Assembly: GCA_030141605.1 (NCBI GenBank)
Contig: JAQGDQ010001564.1
Coordinates: 1-27,245 of the forward strand
Source of the DNA: Tubiluchus corallicola
Taxonomy: Eukaryota > Priapulida > Priapulimorpha > Priapulimorphida > Tubiluchidae
DNA length: 27,245 nt
Direction: 5' to 3'
Under the pieces are notes generated by a model. It had not been told where the DNA came from and ran no database searches. It saw only the letters and a list, made by a program, of their open reading frames with translations. This document shows, in pieces, positions 19,901 through 27,245 of the stretch. Numbering within the stretch: position 1 is the stretch's first letter; every line of letters starts with the position of its first letter. Position numbers and translations under genes: made by a program.

Positions 19901-22900
19901 TGATGCTTCTTTAAATTGATAAAGATTAAGAGTTTTCATTTCACGCGGAATTGATGACCATCTTTTAATAACATTATATTTTGATGACTGTTTTGTTATA
20001 TTTGTTTTTGGAAGAGGGAGTACATAGTTTTCGACTGAATATCTTGTGTAATGATCATGTTGATTTGAAACTGGGCTTAAAGTATGACTGAAAAGCTGGT
20101 GGAAGTAGTGAATTATGATACTGATACATGAAATACTGATTGAAGTTTCCTTATTGGAACGAAAAACTGCAAAACATAGTGGATCAGTTAAATACTAACT
20201 GCTTGGAATTACTTTTTGACAATATAACTATTAAACATGGACAGAAAAATGGAAGTCTAAAAGCGTTTTTTTTTCTGAAAGTGGGCAAACTTAGACAGTT
20301 TTAACGATTTGACTATGCTGAATCAAAAGAAACTATTGCCAGTTCGAAGAATTGGCGGAAAAGTGTCAAGATAAGGCCCAAAAAACAAAATGGCTGCCAA
20401 GTTTCTGCGCAAACTATACAAATCGAAGAACAATGATATTAAGAGGCGATTATATATCTATTCCAGGGTAATTGGACCTAAGGAATTTATATCTGTTACT
20501 TTTGTTTCAAAACTTGCCTCCGTTTTCAAAATGGGGCCAACACATAACGAAATCATGCCAATCATGCAGCCATATTGACTGTCTCACCTAAAGATTTATT
20601 ATCAAGACAAAAAGCAAATTTTTTATTAACTTGATCTTCCGAATCTAAAAACCAGCTATTAAACCCCCAAAATATCTAAAGTGACTTAAACTGCTAAGCT
20701 AGCCACCGGGTTCCCCAGCATATGTGACAGTACAGACAGTCTTTTGTACAGACAGTCCGCCGTTTTCCAAACGTTTACTTAAAGGAAGACCGGACTCAAT
20801 CTCATTTTAATTTACTGCCCAAAATATACATTTTCTTGCCTATAAAAGTTTGCAATTGTTCCTTATATTTGAATAATTAGCTTAGAAAGTTAATTAATGG
20901 CAGCCGAACACAGCTATTGCTTACGTCAGAAACTAACCGCAGTTTGTGCAATGGCAGGCATCTTCCCTTGCGCATCAAGCACGTTTGCGTAAGTGTTACT
21001 GTTTAAACGCATGATGTCACGAAAAATGGGCTTTACATCATATGACGTCATGAAACTAACACAGCAGTTCATGATCATGCTCATCACGGTACTGCCTTCT
21101 ATTTGTCGGCCACGCGAATGTGAGAAAAAGGCGCTGCTGCCAATCTTAGTAGATTCACTGAGCCGCACGTAGCTTTGAAAGTTTAACGAAATTTTAGTAT
21201 CCCAGGTAATCATTATTTAATCTAAGCTTTGATTCGAAAAAAGGCTATTGTAGTTTTCAATATTTTAGAGCATTCTTTATTTTGAACTCGTGTTTACACA
21301 ATCATCCGGTTTCCCTTTAAGCTGAATGAAAATTATTGTAAATATTTGCCTTGATTTCGTATTGTGTTGGCGCCATTTTGAAAACGGGAGGCAATTTTTG
21401 AAACAAAAGTAACAGAAACGGATTCCTTAGGTCCAGTTACCCTGGAATAGATATATAATCGCCTCTTAATATTATTGTTCTTCGATTTATGTAGTCCTTG
21501 CGTTGGCGTAATTAGCGACATCTAGAGCACCTTGGTAGCTCCTATTTCTGAGAACCTGTGCTACAGGTGGTCGCCCGTCTCCTCTGGAATATTGACCGGA
21601 AATACACTTCAGCTCCGCTTCATTTACATTGTCTCCGATACCCCAGGAGAATACGTTTACATCCGGATATTCAACTTTGATGTCTGCTGCTAAATCGCAA
21701 GGATTTCCCCCGATGTTTGACGCACCGTCAGTGAGGATAAATATGATCTTCTGCGCATCCTTTCGGCCAAAGTCGTGCAACAGGTCCAGAGCTTTCTGAA
21801 GAGCTGGCTTGGTGGCAGTACCGGCAGCATCATAAGGAAATTTCGAGAATGCCTGCAGTACCTTCTTAATGTTGCTTGAAGCTGCATCCTTAAGATGATT
21901 GAAATTCACGTGAATCTTAGTCGAAAAAGAGATCCCTGCCATGCGACTAGATTTTGGTCCCACGCCATTCTCTGCTTCCACAGATTTAGCCATTGTCTGG
22001 GCAATTTCTATGCCTTTACTGTAGTCAAATTGTCCAATGCTGCCACTAGCATCAATAACCCAAACAATGTCGACTTGCTTAGGTTCTGCACACCTTCCAA
22101 GAGCTGTTTCTACCTTACTTCTTCCATTATCTGCTTTAGCACTTGCTTCGTCATCTCCTTCTGTCCCTTCGCTTGCAGTTTCGTTACTACCACTGTCTAG
22201 TGTTCTAGAATCGGTGGCCACTTTTACAATGGGACATCGAAACAGCTTCAGAAATGTTTCCTCTAGGAAGTCTGTCACTGACACCACGTCGTCTTCGAGG
22301 TCTGCCGGCGGAGGAATGGGTGGCAGATGCCCTGGAGGTGCTATGCGCGAGTTGATACCTCCTGGAAACACATTTGACTGTCCCAGACGACCGGGAAGAA
22401 AACCGGAATTTCCGTGTGGAACTGGACCAGCCGAAATATACGTGAACAAACAAAAGAACGTAGCTAAAACCATTCGTATCAAACACATTTTGAAAATTGG
22501 CTACACTAACTTTACCAGTAGATTGTACAATATTAGTATATTGTCAATTCTCGCTGAACAAAATTAAATAGTTTACACAGGCAGTGAATACTTTCTTATA
22601 TAGTGCTCTGCTTATTCCAAACTTGGACCGAAACAAAGCTAATTCGTGCGTGACGAGTCACGATTGTCACAGAACTGTTGACAGCCTGCAGGCTGCGGTT
22701 AGGTACAAACCAAAACATCTACCATATGACTGTACAAACACTTCACAGAACTTTTAAATATATTTTAAAATAGGTGTTGCATTTCTTAATAATATAAGAC
22801 AATACAGTGTTCCCTCGCTACTTCGCGGTTCGTTTATCGCGGACACGCTGTTTCGCGGGTTTTTGCGGTACTCCATCTAGAGTATTTTTGCACATGCGTA

Positions 22901-24027
22901 GTACGTATTGTACAGTAATGTATAGATTTGATGAATTTTGCATAAAAAATCACAAAATGTATAAAATATATTAAAAATATTAATTCTAACATTAAAAGAA
23001 TATTATAAATCATAAAAAATTACCATTTACAGTAAATAGTGTATTTATTCGGCGGATGAATACACACCAAAAACGAAATGTAGTACTTGCGCTTGGTTGA
23101 CATGCTACTTGCTGACGTGAGATTGTACACAACACATGAATAATGTATAACTACTAAAATAAGTACAGAGTCCCTACTTCGCGGAAACTCTCTTATCGCG
23201 CGGGTGGGCCTGGAACGGAACACCCGCAATAGGTGAGGGAACACTGTAATATAAATATTTATTGCAAAAATTATACACCTATGGGTGTATATAATTTATA
23301 GTATAATACATACAGTAAAACAGCTTACATCAAACATCAAATTCGACGTATAACCAGTCAGTGACAGTACGCAATTATGTCAAACTAGTTTTAAAACCAC
23401 AAAAACATTTAAAAACACTACATACATATCTTCACATTTATATACATTATGTATATGTACATGTACATGTATATGTATATGTATATGTATATAAAAAAAA
23501 TTATGCCAATTACCCTAAGCAAGCAAGTCGTGAGGTTTCTGTTTTTGCTGGATGATGTTTGGTCGGTCAGTCGGTCTGTTAATGACGGTTTGCTGCTCGG
23601 TGGTTGAAGAAGCGCATACTTGCTTAACTGCTTGTTTATAATAAATAATAAATAAAATAATAAACTTATTTTATAAAGCGTACTTTCAAGTAATGTTTGA
23701 AAAGCGTCTGTTAATGTTGGCAATTATGTAGTACATGTTAATGATTCAGTTACATACCTAGGAGTAATTCTTCGTTGTCAATTAAATTTCAAAAACCACG
23801 TTAAATCTATATACAAAAAAACATTATATATCGTATCTAATCGTATATATATATATATATATATATATATCAAAAAAAAACCACGTTAAATCTATATACA
23901 AAAGAACATTATATATCGTATCTAATCGTATATATATATATATATATATATATAGGATTAGATACTATATATAATGTTATCGTATCGTATCGTAGGATAT
24001 ATATATATATAGTTTTATATATTATAG

Positions 24028-24066
<39 letters not shown>

Positions 24067-26112
24067 TATATAAATTAAATTTCAAAAACCACGTTAAATC
24101 TATATATATACGATTAGATACGATATATAATGTTTTTTTGTATATAGATTTAACGTGGTTTTTGATATATATATATATATATATATACGATTAGATACGA
24201 TATATAATGTTTTTTTGTATATAGATTTAACGTATATATATATACGATTAGATACGATATATAATGTTTTTTGTATATAGATTTAGCGTGGTTTTTGAAA
24301 TTTAATATATATATATATAAATACCCTGCGATATAAATATATCCTACGATACGATACGATACGATAACATTATATATATATCAAAAACCACAAATCTATA
24401 TACAAAAAAACATTATATATATATCGTTTATCATTATGAACTGAACAATTGAACCTCTCGTGATCAGGATGTGCTAGTTTAGTGGTTATGACATCTGCCT
24501 CGTAAGCAGGAGTTCACGGTTCAAATCCCGGCTAGTTAAAATCTATTTTTCACATTCCCCGAAATCTGGTTTCAAACAGTTCATCAATTATGAGTTTGCT
24601 CCATCAGTAATAAATTTTAATTAAAATTATTTGTCCCCACAGAAATTATTGAGTCCAAAATTACGAAAAACTTTAATGTGATTTGACCAACACAGGTAAG
24701 AATTTAACCCGAGCAGACATTACAGACTAAAAACACCTACCTGTTAGCCTCAGCCTCAGTATCGACTCCCGGTGCCCGGAATCCAATACATCTTCTGGAA
24801 AATGAGAAATCGTGTTGTTATCCAATTCCAAATTTGTCAAACTTTTCAAACTCCATAATGATTTTGGCTCCGGTGTGGTGAGTGCATTTCTAGTCAGCGT
24901 TAAATGTTGCAGTCTTGGCATTAGAGTAAACACGTCCCATTGAACGTAAGCAATCTGGTTTCCGTCCAGATGAACAGCAGTGAGTTGTCTGAACTCCGTC
25001 ACGTTCATCATTACGTCAGGATGATTGCTGAACATGTCCTTCGTTAGCTCTTTCAACTTATTCTCTCCCAAATTCAGAAAATTCAAATTTTTCAAATTGG
25101 CAAAAGCGTGAGGCTGTATGGTTTCGATGCCGCATAGTTCAAAATGTAAATATTTTAACTGTTTTAGGGGATCTAATACGTTGCTTTTAACTTCCTTCAA
25201 ATTGTTTCCCATAAGACGTAGAGTTGTGATTGTGGAAACGTGAGCAAAAACCTCATCTTCGACAGAGCTTATGTTATTCCATGATAAGTCCAAAATCATC
25301 AGCTGCTTTAGAGCCTCAAGGCCAGCCAGCGACGTTCTTTCTAATGAATTAATTCCATTTTTGGTCAACGAGAGGTGTTCCAGACGTGGCAGATCCAGCA
25401 GCACTTTTGGTCTTATTTGCTTCGAAATCCCACCTGTTAGAGTTAACACGGTAACGTTGGGGAGTCCAGCAAAAAGCGACGGTTCGAAACCGGACACGCC
25501 TTCTCCAGCCTCAATGTGCAACGTCCGTATTGACGACTTCGGACTGTACTCAAATGGGACGAAACTCACCTTCCCCGTGGTGGACAACATCAAACTCAAA
25601 GAACCCAAACCGTTTACAGAAGTGAATTCCAGGCCGTTTAGATGTAGCAAAGATTGGCTGGAAAAATCAATTTCTCTTACGAACAAACCTTGAAAAATGT
25701 CCTCTGGAATATTCTTACCTCTGTAGTCGTCGATAATGAACTTATGAACCCACACCTGCTTTCTACTAAGGACGTCCACCACTGACATAAGTGCTCGCCA
25801 GTCTTCCAGAATGCCACAGGTGACGACAATCTCGTTGTGGTGGGTTGTAGAACTGGTGCAATTACAAGTTACCATGGCGCCAGGTTCCGGACAGTTCTCG
25901 TCCACAGACTTTGTTGTAAATGTCAACGTGACTTGGGTTGGCAACTGCTCCTGCTGACCGCCATTGACGTCTGGCAATGCTGAAGTCAACAACGAGGTCT
26001 TGTCTTCTTCCTCTTCGTTTTCAAAGCTACTTGTTGGCGTGACGTCATCGCATATGGCCCTGCCAAGCAGGAAGGAAACTAGAGCAGGCACTAACCAAAT
26101 TCTCACATACAT
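13782..26112 (-). CDS. LRR single-pass transmembrane protein, three exons, 559 aa
   Basis: Exons 26112-24741, 17287-17099 and 13900-13782 join with phases 1 and 1 to give 1,680 nt, exactly 560 codons including the stop. The layout is a signal peptide (about 1-22), an acidic linker (about 30-70), a cysteine cap (CPEPGAMVTCNC...VVTCG, about 74-99), about ten to twelve LRRs (about 120-457), an LRRCT cap (GNPIVCDCCLQWLL, 458-520), a transmembrane helix (about 527-548) and a short basic tail (RRWRRNRADGW). The ectodomain should face outside the cell, with no visible intracellular signalling domain. LRR-TM proteins of this form act in adhesion or ligand recognition; the ligand is unknown. There is no TIR domain, so it is not a complete Toll-like receptor. 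The architecture is certain but no orthologue is named. A splice alternative to the stop exists. Confidence 0.87.
13839..15560 (-). repeat. ~140-bp tandem array built from the TM-exon acceptor and exon start
   Basis: The landmark AGAATTGG occurs at 13861 (real exon), 14001, 14141, 14281, 14421, 14560, 14700, 14840, 14980, 15120, 15260 and 15400, so the period is 140 or 139 bp. Each unit on the minus strand contains GTTTTACAG (or GTTTTGCAG/TTTTACAG variants), then GACTGGTGGGAAGACCCCTG through GCTGTGGCTTG, i.e. the real acceptor and about 65 bp of coding sequence. It then runs into TTTTGCAGGACTGCGCCATC and an AT-rich stretch. Two units (14840 and 15260) share the variants AATACAGG and TGCAAAATAT, suggesting a three-unit higher-order duplication. 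Confidence 0.92.
15561..16335. other. Spacer with an AT-rich palindrome
   Basis: Intron 2 sequence without a gene. At about 16263-16313 two nearly complementary AT-rich arms (TATAATATATTATAT and its inverse) flank a short ATTACGCATA centre, giving a cruciform-capable palindrome. Confidence 0.6.
16336..16879. mobile_element. ~540-bp MITE with TTAA-like ends, copy A
   Basis: The copy is collinear with 20783-21316. The shared core includes GACTCAATCTCATTTTAATT, ACACAGCTATTGCTTACGTC and CAATCTTAGTAGATTCACTG. The ends are AAGGAAGGCCAG on the left and, as reverse complement, AGGAAAACTGG on the right; these are imperfect inverted termini. TTAA follows on the right, while the left has TCAA, a likely decayed duplication. 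A ~10-bp insertion lies near the left end. It lies in intron 2 of the LRR gene. Confidence 0.72.
17099..17287 (-). CDS. Exon 2 of the LRR gene: LRRCT cap
   Basis: The acceptor CTGTAACAG ends at 17288 and the donor GTAAGT begins at 17098. The carried G plus GA makes Gly. The frame reads GNPIVCDCCLQWLLSTHW, then GTCASPPRLAGHRLEDISSF, NCTIQETENC and KKRIPE. The 'NP-x-x-CDC ... W' start with later cysteines is the standard LRR C-terminal cap (LRRCT). One N-glycosylation sequon (NCT) is present. The extra CC after CDC and the C-rich tail differ slightly from the canonical spacing. Confidence 0.88.
17529..17972. repeat. 74-bp tandem repeat, six units
   Basis: TACTAATGTCTAATGTAATC starts each unit at 17529, 17603, 17677, 17751, 17825 and 17899. 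Units are nearly identical and end in TTCTTACTGTAAATGT. The array is in intron 1 of the LRR gene, about 240 bp upstream of exon 2 in transcription order. Confidence 0.95.
17973..18774. other. Intronic spacer
   Basis: No gene was found. At about 18415-18446 the minus strand reads CTATACGCCAGTCCTGCCGC, similar to a segment in the body of the decayed SINE near 11265-11285. A GGGTGTCTCGAAAAGTCACT segment at 18189 has a mariner-terminus look but no partner was found. Confidence 0.4.
18779..19235. mobile_element. piggyBac-type MITE, copy 2
   Basis: It begins CCCTTTCA and ends TGAAAGGG, with TTAA at 18775-18778 and 19236-19239. It is collinear with 4457-4916 and in the same orientation, 457 bp, with the same two GTATCCCGTGGGATAC motifs near the ends and only scattered substitutions and small indels. 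It lies in intron 1 of the LRR gene. Confidence 0.88.
19240..19635. other. AT-rich intronic spacer
   Basis: No gene was found. GATTCGAACTC at about 19500 is a B-box-like sequence on the minus strand with a weak T-arm, but the remaining tRNA arms could not be built. Confidence 0.4.
19636..20165 (-). pseudogene. C-terminal part and 3' UTR of a non-LTR retrotransposon ORF2
   Basis: On the minus strand an open frame runs YFHQLFSHTLSPVSNQHDHY, then TRYSVENYVLPLPKTNITKQ, IKRWSSIPREMKTLNLYQF and KEASKNYLLQRYN, then a stop. The 'RxW(S/N)S(I/L)P' and '(F)K-x-x-YLL' motifs are the recognisable C-terminus of CR1/Jockey-like ORF2 proteins. The 3' UTR matches 866-1192 and ends GGAATAAATTCATAATTC. The RT catalytic core is missing, so this is a 5'-truncated dead copy. 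Confidence 0.82.
20420..20555 (+). repeat. Left arm of a ~136-bp inverted repeat
   Basis: AAATCGAAGAACAATGATAT to ACGAAATCA matches the minus strand of 21488-21353 with roughly one difference in ten. The arms enclose ~800 bp that includes MITE copy B. Confidence 0.8.
20783..21316. mobile_element. ~534-bp MITE with TTAA flanks, copy B
   Basis: TTAA at 20779-20782 and 21317-21320 brackets inverted termini AGGAAGACCGGA and, as reverse complement, AGGGAAACCGGA. It is homologous to 16336-16879. The termini start AGG, not the CCC of piggyBac, so the superfamily is uncertain. A 95-codon minus-strand frame inside is interrupted in copy A and is not called as a gene. Confidence 0.75.
21353..21488 (-). 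repeat. Right arm of the inverted repeat, overlapping the vWA stop codon
   Basis: On the minus strand this repeats the left arm at 20420-20555. Its outer boundary falls inside the TAA (21489-21487) that ends the vWA reading frame. Confidence 0.8.
21487..22488 (-). CDS. Secreted von Willebrand factor A-domain protein, 333 aa
   Basis: ATG at 22488 starts a hydrophobic signal peptide (MCLIRMVLATFFCLFTYISA). A Pro/Gly-rich segment (about 21-62) and an acidic Ser/Glu linker (about 93-130) follow, then a single vWA domain (about 134-325). The MIDAS metal site is complete: DASGS (146-150), a Thr in AAGTATKP (224) and TDG with Asp254. vWA domains bind protein ligands through the divalent metal. RGD occurs at 302-304 near the end. 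Cysteines in GRC, NPCDL and LKC may form disulfides. The gene is apparently intronless, lies within intron 1 of the LRR gene on the same strand, and has a TATA-like element upstream. The frame ends at the edge of a repeat, so the native C-terminus could be altered, or an intron could be hidden after AACGCAAG. It is matrilin- or collagen-VI-like only in having a vWA domain. Confidence 0.85.
   Translation of the reverse strand: MCLIRMVLATFFCLFTYISAGPVPHGNSGFLPGRLGQSNVFPGGINSRIAPPGHLPPIPPPADLEDDVVSVTDFLEETFLKLFRCPIVKVATDSRTLDSGSNETASEGTEGDDEASAKADNGRSKVETALGRCAEPKQVDIVWVIDASGSIGQFDYSKGIEIAQTMAKSVEAENGVGPKSSRMAGISFSTKIHVNFNHLKDAASSNIKKVLQAFSKFPYDAAGTATKPALQKALDLLHDFGRKDAQKIIFILTDGASNIGGNPCDLAADIKVEYPDVNVFSWGIGDNVNEAELKCISGQYSRGDGRPPVAQVLRNRSYQGALDVANYANARTT
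22595..22602 (-). promoter_or_regulatory. Candidate TATA box of the vWA gene
   Basis: TATATAAG on the minus strand lies 107 bp or more upstream of the vWA ATG, compatible with a short 5' UTR. The assignment rests on the motif and its position only. Confidence 0.45.
22805..23246. mobile_element. Tigger/pogo-type MITE
   Basis: It starts CAGTGTTCCCTCGCTACTTC and its other end, reverse-complemented, reads CAGTGTTCCCTCACCTATTG. Both ends continue with GCGG / CGCGG-rich subterminal sequence, and TA flanks both ends (22803-22804, 23247-23248). CAGTG...CTTCGCGG ends with TA duplication are typical of TcMar-Tigger/pogo elements (family knowledge). The 442-bp body has no transposase. Confidence 0.8.
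23440..23492. repeat. (TATG)/(TACATG) microsatellite
   Basis: TACATTATGTATATGTACATG passes into TATATG units. It is simple sequence in intron 1 of the LRR gene. Confidence 0.9.
23700..23850 (+). pseudogene. Reverse-transcriptase fragment of a non-LTR element
   Basis: In one frame this reads SVNVGNYVVHVNDSVTYLGV, then ILRCQLNFKNHVKSIYKKTL. The 'Y-L-G-V-x-L ... L-(N/T)-(F/W)-x-x-H-(V/I)' block is a conserved RT thumb-proximal motif in CR1/Jockey elements. The fragment fades into the AT-rich palindromic cluster that begins inside it. Confidence 0.72.
23776..24425. repeat. AT-rich palindromic cluster of RT-fragment copies
   Basis: A 40-60-bp segment (AAAAACCACGTTAAATCTAT, then ATACAAAAAAACATTATATA and CGTATCTAATCG) occurs in plus orientation near 23788, 23876, 24083 and 24379. 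It occurs in inverted orientation near 24107-24166, 24187-24231 and 24244-24300. The copies are separated by (TA)n runs. ATACGATACGATACGATA and its inverse also recur. Confidence 0.85.
24468..24539 (+). tRNA. tRNA-Thr(CGT)-like pseudogene or tRNA-derived SINE head
   Basis: The A-box TAGTTTAGTGG and B-box GGTTCAAATCC are spaced as in tRNAs. The anticodon stem TCTGC/GCAGG closes a seven-base loop CTCGTAA with CGT at 24501-24503 (Thr by anticodon). The D-arm is partial, the T-stem has two mismatches and the acceptor arms (GATGTGC versus CTAGTTA) do not pair. It is probably not a functional gene. Confidence 0.5.
24741..26112 (-). CDS. Exon 1 of the LRR gene: signal peptide, N-cap and LRRs
   Basis: ATG at 26112 begins MYVRIWLVPALVSFLLGRAI, a clear signal peptide. 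The exon runs to the donor CAG/GTAGGT at 24741/24740 in phase 1. LRR consensus copies are visible from about residue 190 onward: LPNVTVLTLTGG, LPRLEHLSLTKNGINSL, LKQLMILDLSWNNISSV, ISTITTLRLMGNNL-type, LKYLHFELCGIETI, LKNLNFLNLGENKLKEL, RQLTAVHLDGNQI, MPRLQHLTLTRNAL and LKSLTNLELDNNTISHFPE. The first repeats (about 120-190) are degenerate. The last LRR is interrupted by the intron exactly before the GNP of the LRRCT, a common position in this family. Confidence 0.9.
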
Positions 26113-26839
26113 TATGACGTCTAAGCAGACACAAACCAGCCTATTAACAACCTAAACTTTCAAGACAGTCGATTTTTTTAAACTAAGCGCATTTTTCACG
26201 TAATTATCCAACTTCACAGACGACACAAAGTTCACCTAGCTTGCGCACTTTCGAGATCAGCGCACCGGTTATATTATCTGTATTGTTTTGCAGCGTATTC
26301 TGTTTTTGCAGATCCCCTGCAATACGTACAGTACAAAACGTACGCACACGTATACGGGAGATTTAATTATTTTAGCTTAAGCTTTCTCTGGCCCTGATCT
26401 GAGGCACTAAAAAGACCGGTTCTCCACGAGTGGCAAATTCAACATAGTCAGGTCGAAGGACAAGTTTTAAAGAATTAATGACCTCTCGAAAGATGAAAAA
26501 ATGTCCTGGCGATAATTCACATGTTTATGAACAAAGACGAATTCCATTGATGTTCCACGAATGTGAAAATTATTTGCAATTTTTAACATGACTGCAAAAA
26601 ATCGAAATCTTTCTTCTCCGTGTTTTGTGGATCGGCCATGTTTATCTAAGCAAAGAAAACTCCGCAGGCTAAATAAAAGGCTCTTTTATGCTGGTATCCT
26701 TAGTCCTGGCGTTTGCTCGCTTTGCAATTTACCGTTTTATAATAGAAATATTTTTGTCACGTTTAGTCACCCGCATAACTGAGTCGAATGTTCATGATGT
26801 AATCATGCATGATTCAGCTCATTGTGTGTGTGTGTGTGT

Positions 26840-26876
<37 letters not shown>

Positions 26877-27245
26877 CGAATTCTGGCCTCTTCTTGTGAC
26901 GCCCATAAAATTATATCATGATGTACGTGTATGTAAAATGTATGCTACTATGATGTTCCATTGATGTGAAGTAAATAAACTGAATTTACTGTTTCTAGTT
27001 ATCTATAGTTATCACGTGTTTTTCATGAATTCTGATCTTTTCTTCTGACTCCCATAACACGTTATTTTTGTTTTCAGCTGGCAAAGTATTGCTTTCAATT
27101 ACCACCATGACTTCCTGCAAACAAGATGGCTGACCGGCAAAGCCATCTCAAATGGTTCTTTCTCTAAACATCATTTAAACATTTAATACACCTTTTCATT
27201 ATAAACCATCAGTGTATGAGATGGGATCTGTAGATGTGGCAAGAA
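26113..27245. other. Upstream region of the LRR gene with a (GT)n tract
   Basis: About 54 bp of (GT)n with GC variants at 26824-26877 is the only marked element. No TATA box could be placed with confidence and no coding frame was supported. The far right end contains a TTTTCAG/CTGGCAAAG splice-like site at 27073-27078 but no open exon follows. Confidence 0.6.

Noticed and set aside
20926-21213. 95-codon minus-strand frame in MITE copy B
   Set aside because: The homologous stretch in copy A has a stop and frame changes, and no family resemblance was seen.
22037-22567. 176-codon plus-strand frame opposite the vWA gene
   Set aside because: It is a shadow of the vWA coding sequence, which has a full signal peptide and MIDAS.
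25271-25693. 140-codon plus-strand frame opposite LRR exon 1
   Set aside because: It is a shadow of the LRR coding sequence.
1-27245. CRISPR array or prokaryotic defence system
   Set aside because: The sequence is eukaryotic; the tandem arrays have no spacer diversity and there are no associated genes.

Overview
The window is metazoan nuclear DNA, most likely from an invertebrate. It is AT-rich, intron-rich and crowded with microsatellites, minisatellites, MITEs, SINEs and retrotransposon fragments. The genes have GT-AG introns with matching phases and encode animal extracellular modules (C-type lectin, calcium-binding EGF, von Willebrand A, leucine-rich repeats). The 5S-rRNA-like heads of the SINEs resemble invertebrate 5S sequences. 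I cannot fix the phylum.

Left part (1-7.8 kb, + strand): the downstream part of one secreted or surface protein gene. Two C-type-lectin domains, each split over two exons (373-583 with 1824-2059, and 2765-3048 with 4128-4248), are followed by a single 2,790-bp exon (4947-7736) encoding 22 complete cbEGF repeats and the start of a 23rd. Phases match at all four junctions. The 5' end lies before the window and I did not find the exons after 7736. Its introns hold two head-to-head non-LTR fragments, a 5S-headed SINE, a 710-bp foldback element and a piggyBac-type MITE.

Middle (7.8-13.7 kb): a second 5S-headed SINE, compound microsatellites, a 92-bp, a 23-bp and a ~100-bp tandem array, and a decayed 5S-headed element. 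No convincing gene was seen.

Right part (13.7-26.1 kb, - strand): a three-exon gene for a 559-residue single-pass LRR membrane protein (26112-24741, 17287-17099, 13900-13782). The exon phases join exactly. Its 7.5-kb first intron contains a separate, apparently intronless, same-strand gene for a secreted vWA protein (22488-21487) and many mobile elements. Its second intron ends in a ~140-bp tandem array in which the 3' splice site and first ~65 bp of the transmembrane exon are repeated about 11 extra times next to the real exon. This is the most unusual structure in the window. The two multi-exon genes converge. From 26.1 kb to the end is the LRR gene's upstream region, with a (GT)n tract and no coding signal.

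No operon-like cooperation is expected. The three genes look like independent extracellular or cell-surface proteins (lectin/EGF, vWA, LRR), which suits adhesion, matrix or recognition roles, but that is inferred from domain content only.
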